From Lactuca virosa (Eukaryota; Streptophyta; Magnoliopsida; Asterales; Asteraceae), in NCBI GenBank assembly GCA_928212115.1, contig CAKMRJ010003334.1, positions 1-64,000 on the forward strand: a DNA stretch of 64,000 bases. The letters are read 5' to 3'. How positions within the stretch are numbered: the stretch's first letter is position 1; each line of letters begins with the position of its first letter. Below the pieces are notes generated by a model. That model was not told where the DNA came from. It worked only from the letters and a program-made list of their open reading frames with translations, and did not search any database. Shown piece after piece: positions 1 to 6,758 of this stretch. The translations under genes were made by a program, and so were the position numbers.

Positions 1-294
1 CCATGCGAAGGAGTCGACCCAATCTTCCCTCCGATCGTCGGCACTCTCCTGTGTTGGCGGAACAGGTTTGTTTCGGGAAAGATTCCCCTGATTTCGTTAA
101 TCAGGTACCTGCTATGGTCTCGTCTTCCATGGGGAAGGGTGAATGTTTTTTTAAGGAAAGTCAACCTAGCCTCGATAAGAGCAATCCGTCTCTCTCCCAT
201 GCTAAAGTTCCTTCACGCATTAGTTGCCTTCCAATTGCAGGAGACAAATCATTTATTGTTGCTGGTTCCCCCCTTGACGCTCCCTCCGTGCGCG
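1..294 (+). pseudogene. Open segment, probable LINE ORF1 5' part cut by the viral insertion
   Basis: An open frame runs from the window edge (first ATG at 3) to about 308, where it enters viral leader sequence. The product is Ser/Pro-rich, has no domain I recognise, and is probably artificial after residue 97. The far side of the viral insertion (from 4891) is LINE ORF1 coding sequence, so the simplest reading is that this is the upstream part of the same LINE ORF1 or its 5' leader. I cannot prove this: the frames on the two sides differ and no target duplication is visible. It could equally be unrelated plant DNA. Confidence 0.3.
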
Positions 295-602
295 TGTTTA
301 AGATTTGAGTTGATCTCAATCTTCTTCTGTTGAAATAGCTCGTCTATTTCTGAATAGCAGAACCCTATCCAAACATTTTTTATAAACATGCTCTGATACC
401 AAATCGAAAAACATGGCGGAATTAATAAAATTAAGACATAATATACCTGAATGATGCGTCGGAATGGATTGACGATGGATTGATTGTCTGGGTTTGATAT
501 GTTTATATGAATATATGGATATGATTGGATAGGGTTCTGCTATTCAGAAATAGACGAGCTATTTCAACAGAAGAAGATTGAGATCAACTCAAATCTTAAA
601 CA
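295..602. repeat. 78-bp inverted repeat of the viral leader
   Basis: Positions 295-372 and 525-602 are essentially perfect reverse complements, separated by 152 bp that contain one primer-site copy (390-401). The right arm is the natural leader just downstream of the viral TATA box. The left arm is the same leader piece joined in reverse next to the primer site, so one arm arose by rearrangement. A transcript could fold into a long hairpin. Confidence 0.92.
390..457 (-). promoter_or_regulatory. Viral primer-binding site, copy 1, with flanking leader
   Basis: The minus strand of 390-401 reads TGGTATCAGAGC, complementary to the 3' end of plant initiator tRNA-Met, where caulimovirid minus-strand DNA synthesis starts. 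The 68-bp block 390-457 recurs at 4806-4873 with three mismatches. This is the terminal redundancy of the integrated viral circle. Confidence 0.85.
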
Positions 603-635
603 CTCAATTTTAGCTTGTTTATTCCATATGGGCAA

Positions 636-893
636 AGGCCCTATTTATAGGCTCAAAGGAGCCGAGTACAATAATTGAGTTGCAATCGTTTGATTGCAAT
701 ATGACAAACCTATTTACATTATAGCCCCCTAGACTATTGAGGGACTTACACACTTTATGTTACATCACAATAATACAATAGACATATAATAATTATCCTA
801 CCGACACTAACAATCCCTTCCATATTGAAAGGACACGTGTTTTCAATAATGTCTTCTTTAATAATGGCTTCTTATGTCATTGCTTACGTCATT
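636..893 (-). promoter_or_regulatory. Probable viral pregenomic promoter (TATA box and as-1-like element)
   Basis: On the minus strand a canonical TATA box (CTATAAATAG, 641-650) is followed by leader sequence. Upstream, at 871-892, are two TGAC-type half sites (TGACGTAAG and TGACATAAG) in the arrangement of an as-1 element, and another TGACGTTA-related sequence lies near 946-955. The as-1-like site is about 220 bp from the TATA box, further than in the well-known 35S promoter, so that part is weaker. An AATAAA on the minus strand near 618-623 could be the poly(A) signal. The layout after the RNase H ORF and before the leader is where the pregenomic promoter belongs. Confidence 0.55.
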
Positions 894-1027
894 CCTCCCG
901 CCTCCGAAAAGACATGTTTTTCAATAATGTTTGCTTGTGTCATGGCTGACGTTAATCTTCCATGAATGGTGCCTCTTTCATAATCGAGTAGGAATGTTTT
1001 TAACTGTTTCTCTATGATGGCTTCCAT
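884..1027 (-). CDS. Small ORF overlapping the RT stop codon (unknown, possible ORF VI remnant)
   Basis: A 47-codon frame starts with an ATG inside the last codons of the RT-RNase H ORF and ends at 884. In caulimoviruses the next gene after RT is the large ORF VI translational transactivator. The position and overlapping start fit, but the product is far too short and I see no conserved motif, so most of that gene would have been deleted. It also covers the as-1-like promoter element. It may be chance. Confidence 0.25.
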   Translation of the reverse strand: MEAIIEKQLKTFLLDYERGTIHGRLTSAMTQANIIEKHVFSEAGGMT

Positions 1028-3100
1028 TCTCTTGTCAATGTGTCTGCTATATGATTGTTGGCGCTTTTGATATACTTGAGATATGGATGAAATTGATGTA
1101 ATTGTAATTGCCACCGGATCAATCGTCCTCGACAGTAATCTTCTTGTAACTTATACCGCCAAAAGCCAAGTAGATACTTGGAATCTGTGCGTAATTCGAA
1201 TCTGGTTTGAAGTAGCTCGACTTTCCATTTTTTCAATGTTCTGAGACATGCTAGTGTTTCTCGTTCATGTGTGCTGTAATTTTGCTCCGTTTGGGAAAAT
1301 GTTCCCGATATATACTTGCATAGTTTTTGCTCGTATTTATCTGTTTTTAATACTTCAGATGATACATCTGTATCAATGTATGCTTTTGGTGATATTTTCA
1401 TATCACTGTATGCTTTTGGTGATATTTTCATATCACTGTATACTTTATCATTGTTTACTTCAGATGGTATTTTCATACCAGTGTGTGCTTTATCATTGTA
1501 TACTTTTGATGAGTTAGATATGAGGTTTCCCTCACTATCTAATCCCAATAATACTTTTCCCCGTATAATTGCTTTTAGGCATCCTGCCCAAGTGTCTTGT
1601 GATGCATCTGTTTCTACGATTAAGAAATCATCTATTTTTGCATTATATAAAGTAGGGAGAACTTGAATGTTTTGTTTTATATTTTGTACCAAAATAGTAT
1701 CTGTATTGGTCCAAGACCAAGGTATTTTTTCTGATATTTTCTTTTGTAAAACTTTTCTTTCTTTTGCTAAATTTTTTAAAAATCCTTGTTCTGCAATATA
1801 ATTTAAACAACCAAGAAATCGTTGTATTTGTTTTCTATTTTCAAGTTTATTAGGAAACATATTTAATTTTTCTCGTATATTGTCTGTTAACGATAATTGA
1901 CCATTTTCTCCAATTTTTAAACCGAGATATTCAACTGTAGTTTGAAAAAGTTTTGATTTCTTTTTTGATAAAACTAAACCCTTTTCTTTAATTCTTTGTA
2001 AAACCTTGATAACTGCATCAATGTGTGTTTGTTCGTTTCCTTTTGTAAAAACAATTATATCATCAATATATGCAAGACAAATATGATCTAAACCATTTAA
2101 GGTTTCATCCATGAATCGCTGATATATTGCTGGTGCCTGTTTTAAACCGAATGGAAGGACATTCCATTCATAATGCTTCTGAGGAGGACATGAGAAAGCG
2201 GTTAGTGGTTTCGTATTTTCATGTAAACGTAACTGCCAATATCCAGATTTTGCATCAAATGTACTAAATGTGTATTTCCTTTTATTTTTTCTAAAATATA
2301 TTCTTTTCGTGGTAATTTATATGAGTCTCCTATAGTAGCATCATTCATTTTTTTATAATTGATTACCATTCTTCGTTTGCCTCGTTTTATTTCATTATTA
2401 TTTTCTACATAAAATGCAGGTGCTGAATGAGGACTCTTGCTAGGTCGAATGATTCCTTTTTCTAATAGTTCAATGCATTCCTGTTTGAATTCAGAAACAT
2501 CTTTTATGCTGTATGGAATTTTATTTGGAACATTAACTTCATCATTAGGGTTTTTTAATAATATTATTATTTCTTGATTATTTTTATTTTTTAAATGATC
2601 TAGCGGGTTTTCGCTACATACTTCTTCGAGTTGTTTTTCAGCAATTTCTTTAGCAAATGTTAGTAATATGCGTAATTGAAAGCCAACCTCTTGTTTGATT
2701 ATTTTAATAAGATCATAATGTTTGATAATTGCAGTTTTTATAATACCTTTTGTTGGATGATTGAGACTTATATCGTCATTTGTTTGTATAAATGGTTGAT
2801 ATAATTTAAGGAAATTATTTCCTATTACTAAATCTATTCCTGAATCATGTTGATATATAGTTTGAGTTTTAAATGGTGCCTTTTCAATTACTATATCTAT
2901 ATCTCTTCCTACGAACCAAATTTTGTGAATTGATTTATCAGCAATTGTTATTTTTAATGGTTTTTCTAATTTTTTAATATCTTTTTTCTTCCAAAACATA
3001 AAGTAGCTCCTGTATCTATATATGAAACTAATTCTTTATCTTGTATTTTGGTTGTAATAAATGTACTATTTGGGTTAATATTTGTTTTTCTTTTACTCAT
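1012..3100 (-). pseudogene. Caulimovirid aspartic protease - reverse transcriptase - RNase H, frameshifted
   Basis: The ORF starts at an ATG at 3098-3100 that overlaps the previous stop (ATGA). Domain order is a retropepsin-like protease with the D-T-G-A triad near 3009-3017, a conserved IGNNF region near 2800-2825, then RT with a Y-I-D-D catalytic motif at about 2055-2070, then RNase H with an E-T-D-A-S start and a C-terminal ADTL-R segment near 1030. It copies packaged pregenomic RNA into DNA. Two frameshifts break it, one just after the protease active site near 2990 and one in the RT palm between about 2250 and 2280. Between them and after them the frame is open. A Lys/Tyr-rich stretch with a tandem repeat is inserted inside RNase H (about 1330-1510). 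The domain content makes the identity firm. Confidence 0.92.
1381..1440 (-). repeat. Exact 30-bp tandem duplication inside the RNase H frame
   Basis: Two identical 30-bp units (1381-1410, 1411-1440) encode a repeated ten-residue peptide (SDMKISPKAY on the minus strand). Looser copies of the same unit flank it over roughly 1335-1510, so the inserted segment grew by slippage of a 30-bp unit. The frame is kept. Confidence 0.9.
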
Positions 3101-3228
3101 TTTAGGATTAGTTTATAAATTTCTTTTAAATGTTTTGTGGATTTTTCTAAATCTTTCCATAATTTTTTAAGTAGATCAACTTTATATTTATTATCGTAAC
3201 TACAATATACTTGAGTTTTATTACTCAT
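3097..3228 (-). CDS. Small 43-codon viral ORF, unknown
   Basis: A 43-codon Lys/Leu-rich ORF starts at 3226-3228 and ends in a TGA that overlaps the ATG of the protease-RT ORF. That overlap is typical of translational coupling in caulimovirids and is the main reason to believe it. The product is short, basic and probably helical. It sits where the coat protein gene would be expected, so it may be the tail or a remnant of a deleted gene. No family is recognised. Confidence 0.4.
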   Translation of the reverse strand: MSNKTQVYCSYDNKYKVDLLKKLWKDLEKSTKHLKEIYKLILK

Positions 3229-3238
3229 AATTTTTATT

Positions 3239-3631
3239 TTACCATGTGAAAGGTCGTTTAATAGTAAGTGGTTTTTCTTTAAATAGTTGTTTTTCATTAA
3301 GTGGTTCTTCTTTAATAGTTTTTATTTTTAAATATTTTTCAAGTAGAATTTTCTGTTGATTTAAATTTTGTAATAATTCAGGAATTTGTTTTAATACAAT
3401 TAAACTTTCTACTTCTATAATATTATTTAATTTTTGATTAGTTATGTTTAATTTTTCTCCTACTGATTTATCTTCTTCAGGATTAAGACCGATGTTATAT
3501 ATTGTTCCTTGTGGTAAATTTTGTGGTATTTCTATAATCATTTCTTTATCTGGTATACATGGTTTTGTATTTTGATATGATCCTTCAAGTGTTTTAAAAT
3601 ATTTTAGAGAATTACTAGATGATTCTGTCAT
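3239..3631 (-). CDS. 130-codon viral ORF, possible virion-associated-protein-like
   Basis: The start ATG (3629-3631) overlaps the movement-protein stop as ATGA, indicating a real coupled viral gene. The product has a polar N-terminal half and a C-terminal half rich in Leu, Ile, Asn, Gln and Lys with heptad-like spacing (about residues 60-105), suggesting a coiled coil, then a basic proline-containing tail. In caulimoviruses, small coiled-coil ORFs between movement protein and coat protein encode the aphid factor or the virion-associated protein. Size and coiled coil favour the latter, but no diagnostic motif was seen. The frame is intact. Confidence 0.5.
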   Translation of the reverse strand: MTESSSNSLKYFKTLEGSYQNTKPCIPDKEMIIEIPQNLPQGTIYNIGLNPEEDKSVGEKLNITNQKLNNIIEVESLIVLKQIPELLQNLNQQKILLEKYLKIKTIKEEPLNEKQLFKEKPLTIKRPFTW

Positions 3632-4569
3632 ATTCTTAAACTTAATGATCTAATCATTTCTTTAATATCTTCTAACTTTTCATCGTTATTTTCATTAGAT
3701 GTTGAAGGCTGACATTCTGAAATAGAAGATCTACCTATTATAGTTGAAAATGAAGGTTCTATAATTGGACTTCTTTTTATTAACGGAGTAGTTATTATTG
3801 GTTGAAAATTAGTTTCATTGAATATTCTATTATTAGTCATATTTGGTGATTCAAGGGATAATAAAGGGGTAAATAATTTATCTATATAAATTCTATCTTC
3901 TGTTTTAAATGTAATACTATGATGAGAATTTGTTAATGCATAATTTATTTGATATGTAATAGTAAATGGATGATTACCTTTTATCATAAAATTTTGTCTT
4001 AATAATTTATATCGTACAGTAATACTATTACTTAAATTTTTATCTTTAAGACTTAATCCTAATTGAATATTAATATCAAATTTTATTTTTCCTTCAATTA
4101 AATTACCTTCTCCTTTTGCAATAATACTTTCTTGGTTATTAATTATACGATCATCTCTGATTTCTAATTCTATTGGTGTATTTAAATTACTTACAGTACT
4201 TTTTAAGATTATTTGAATAGTTGATATATGAATATAAGCAATTTTTATTCTATCTGTTTCTTTAATATGAGATAATCTATTTCTAATTTGTTGTTTATTT
4301 ATTATGGGTATAGTAATATTTCCTTGAGTTAATTCTATAGGTATTGCTTGTTCTCCTATAATTTTTCCATAATATATAATATTTTTTCTAGAAAAGAAGT
4401 TTTTAAATGTGTTATGTCTAAAATTGTGTCTTTCGGATAGTGTGAAATTTGATTTTCTTATAGCGTCTTTATTGATGTTATTTTTATTAATTAAAGCATC
4501 AAAAGTGTATCCAGATTCATTTTCTTCGTTATTAATAACTATTGGTGAGTTTTCTATTTCTTGAGACAT
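3628..4569 (-). CDS. Viral cell-to-cell movement protein (30K superfamily)
   Basis: A 313-codon intact frame. It is the first large ORF after the primer site and leader, the usual place of the caulimovirid movement protein, which modifies plasmodesmata to let virus spread. The middle of the protein (about residues 70-230) has the alternating beta-strand pattern of the 30K superfamily, including an I-H-I-S-T-I-Q-I-I-L-K-S segment followed by T-P-I-E-L-E-I-R-D-D, which matches the conserved core as I know it. The N-terminus is acidic and Asn-rich. The C-terminal 80 residues are Ser/Pro-rich, ending in a short helical stretch. No stop or shift is seen, unlike the RT gene. Confidence 0.8.
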   Translation of the reverse strand: MSQEIENSPIVINNEENESGYTFDALINKNNINKDAIRKSNFTLSERHNFRHNTFKNFFSRKNIIYYGKIIGEQAIPIELTQGNITIPIINKQQIRNRLSHIKETDRIKIAYIHISTIQIILKSTVSNLNTPIELEIRDDRIINNQESIIAKGEGNLIEGKIKFDINIQLGLSLKDKNLSNSITVRYKLLRQNFMIKGNHPFTITYQINYALTNSHHSITFKTEDRIYIDKLFTPLLSLESPNMTNNRIFNETNFQPIITTPLIKRSPIIEPSFSTIIGRSSISECQPSTSNENNDEKLEDIKEMIRSLSLRI

Positions 4570-4660
4570 ATTTATAGTATTAAAACTTCTTTCGATAAAT
4601 ATTTTAATTGTTGATAACTTTTTTTTAAATATGAATATTTAAAAACAATGGTTATTCATT

Positions 4661-4732
4661 ATCATGTTTATGATGTTTATCATGTTTATGATGCTTATCA
4701 TGTTTATGATGCTTATCATGTTTATGATGCTG
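4661..4732. repeat. 18-bp tandem repeat (4 units) in the viral leader
   Basis: Four 18-bp units at 4661-4678, 4679-4696, 4697-4714 and 4715-4732 differ only in their last bases. Each unit contains the palindromic core ATCATGTTTATGAT. The array lies between the primer site and the movement-protein ORF and makes a short chance ORF on the minus strand. Confidence 0.95.
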
Positions 4733-4805
4733 CATATGCATATATTCTTATTAACGATAGATTGAATATGCAAACTAATAATAAGAATAATAAGAACGTT
4801 ACTTA

Positions 4806-4873
4806 GCTCTGATACCAAATCGAAAAACATGGCGGAATTAATATGATTAAGACAGAATATACCTGAATGATGC
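4806..4873 (-). promoter_or_regulatory. Viral primer-binding site, copy 2, with flanking leader
   Basis: The minus strand of 4806-4817 reads TGGTATCAGAGC (initiator tRNA-Met complement). The block 4806-4873 is the partner of 390-457. It lies 240 bp upstream of the movement-protein ORF, as expected for the leader of the pregenomic RNA. Confidence 0.85.
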
Positions 4874-4890
4874 TACTATAGGAGACTCAT
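4864..4890 (+). repeat. 27-bp RT-gene fragment, inverted, at the virus/LINE junction
   Basis: The 27 bases 4864-4890 are the exact reverse complement of 2321-2347, which lies inside the RT reading frame. The piece overlaps the end of the primer-site block by the shared ten bases TGAATGATGC, so the two viral pieces are joined at a microhomology. LINE coding sequence begins directly after 4890. Confidence 0.93.
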
Positions 4891-6146
4891 TCCCCTGAAC
4901 GAGCTTCTTGCCCAAATTCTTTTTTTGGGCCCAACAGCCCTACTTTTATCCAACAACCTTTATCCTTTGCTGAGATTTTATTGGGCAAGTCCAAGTCACC
5001 TTCGATTGGGCCTGTTTCCCCTGAATTCGTTGTAAATGACCCATCGTACAAGGCTGGCACAACCGATTTTTTTCATGATGAGGTCCCTCCTGTTACTCCC
5101 CTTAAACTTGATTTTGTCAACATTAATGATTCACTGGATGATGATTTTTTAATTATCCCTCCGGATATCATGGCCAACGGCAGCACTCCCTATGAACGCA
5201 CTTTATATGGTTATTTTATCGGTAAAAGGCTTGCGTTTCCGCTTGTTAAAGATCGGCTCCAAGACTTATGGAAGGAACATGGAATTACCGACATCTTTAT
5301 TAATAACGAAGACATGTTCTTTTTTAAAGTTGACAACGATAATGGTATGAATTATGTCCTCCAAAAAGGTTTTTGGAAGATTAATGGTACCCCGCTCTTT
5401 TTAAGAAAATGGGACCCAAATGTTTTCATTGAAAAACCAACGCATGATTGGGTTCCCGTTTGGGTTAATATTTTTGGCATTCCTCTCCAACTTTTTAACA
5501 AGGATGGTCTTAGTCTCATTGCTAGCAAACTTGGAAAACCTTTGGAGGTCGATTCTTATACTACTTCCATGTGTGAGCAGGGTACGGGTAGAGCAATTTA
5601 TGCCCGTACTCTCATTGAGATGTCGGCTAAAGACCCTTGGGAAAAAGATATAAATATCAAAGCGATCACGGCTAAAGGTGCTACATCTACTACACTTAGG
5701 GTGGAGTACTCTTGGAACCCTAAGAGTTGCAATCATTGCAAAATATTTGGTCATGACCTTGCCAGTTGCCCCACTCTCACGACTAGCACCCCTGTCCAAA
5801 AGTCGGCTACGCCCACTCCGATAGAAGTTGACAAAGAAGGTTATCAAATGGTTAAAAGGAGAAATAGACCAATTCCTATCCCTAAAAAGAAGGTTCAAGT
5901 TGACAACCATAAATGTAAAGGGCCCGCTCTAAAGATCGCTCAAGTCTACAAGCCAATCTCTCGTGATCCGAAGAAAAAGAATGTGTCGTCCAACATGTTT
6001 GATGCTCTCTCGCACCAAAGAATTGGCGACACTGAAGACGATTCTAGCATTCCTCCTGTCATCCATCCCAGAGATACCCTCCCAACTTCCGATTCACATC
6101 CGAGCTCCTCTCATGGAGGCCATATCTCTATTCCAGTTGATCAGGG

Positions 6147-6419
6147 TTGATGTTTTAGGTCTTGTTTAGCTAGATCATAGTTTTGCTTTGTTTTTCCTTG
6201 CTTTGGGGCATGTCCCATAGCTTGGTCTTATTTTCATTTTTTCTTGGGCGTTTGTCCTCTTTTTTTTAATTTCTTTTTTCTTAATAATATTTGCCAAGGG
6301 TAAGCCCTTTTATCCAAAAAAAAAAACCTAAACCCTAAACCCTAAACCTAAACCCTAAACCCTAAACCCTAAACCCTAAAACCTAAACCCTAAAACCTAA
6401 ACCCTAAACCCTAAGGGTA
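6147..6419 (+). mobile_element. LINE-3'-end-like insertion with A-tract and telomeric tail
   Basis: The insert is flanked by the 7-bp direct repeat ATCAGGG (6140-6146 and 6420-6426). Its body (6147-6315) is T-rich and ends AATAATATTTGCC-AAGGGTAAGCCC, resembling the 3' untranslated end of a plant LINE. It is followed by 11 A (6316-6326) and an 88-bp telomere-like tract. Truncation at the 5' end, a target duplication and a 3' tail together indicate target-primed reverse transcription. Removing it restores the ORF1 frame. Confidence 0.7.
6327..6414. repeat. Interstitial telomeric repeat (CCCTAAA)n
   Basis: About 13 units of the Arabidopsis-type telomere repeat, mixed CCTAAA, CCCTAAA and CCCTAAAA, start directly after an A11 run and end with CCCTAAGGGTA before the second target-site copy. 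The tract is the tail of an insertion in LINE ORF1 and not a chromosome end, since coding sequence continues on both sides. Confidence 0.97.
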
Positions 6420-6758
6420 ATCAGGGAAGTTCCAACCATGTTAATTCGGAAATGAGAAAGAAAGATGATGTGGGAAAAAAGGAGGTCAGCAGGCAAGCGT
6501 ATATTCCAAAGTCTGGAGCAGATTTCAAAATTAGTTCGAACTTTGAAAAGAACATTCAAAATGTGAAGTGTCTCGATTCAGTGAACTTACTTTCTAGTAA
6601 TAAATTTGATGTTTTAACGGATTTGAAAGATGATAATCAATTTGAGTATTTTAAAGGTGGTATCGATGAGGCTGATTTAGCTTATTTGGATACTGTGGAT
6701 CAAATGGAAGTTCTTGGTGGTGTCCCTGTGATCGACACCAACATGGAAGCAGGTCCCA

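Larger units (their letters stand above)
295..4890 (-). mobile_element. Endogenous caulimovirid (pararetrovirus) insertion, internally deleted and rearranged
   Basis: Reading the minus strand from 4817, the order is tRNA-Met primer site, AT-rich leader, movement-protein ORF, a 130-codon ORF, a 43-codon ORF, protease-RT-RNase H, a promoter with TATA box, leader, and then a second primer-site copy. This is the order of a caulimovirid genome, with short stop/start (ATGA) overlaps between ORFs. The repeated primer-site segment (4806-4873 and 390-457, about 65 of 68 bases equal) shows the insert is slightly longer than one circle. At about 4.6 kb it is far shorter than the usual 7-9 kb. No coat-protein ORF and no ORF VI are seen. 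There is no integrase and no target duplication, as expected for passive integration. It sits in or beside a LINE, and two frameshifts mark it as an inactive fossil. Confidence 0.87.

Noticed and set aside
4639..4830. 63-codon ORF before the viral movement protein
   Set aside because: It spans the primer site and an 18-bp tandem repeat; this is leader sequence, although small leader ORFs do occur in caulimovirids.
6327..6414. Chromosome end (true telomere)
   Set aside because: Only 88 bp, flanked on both sides by LINE coding sequence and a target-site duplication.
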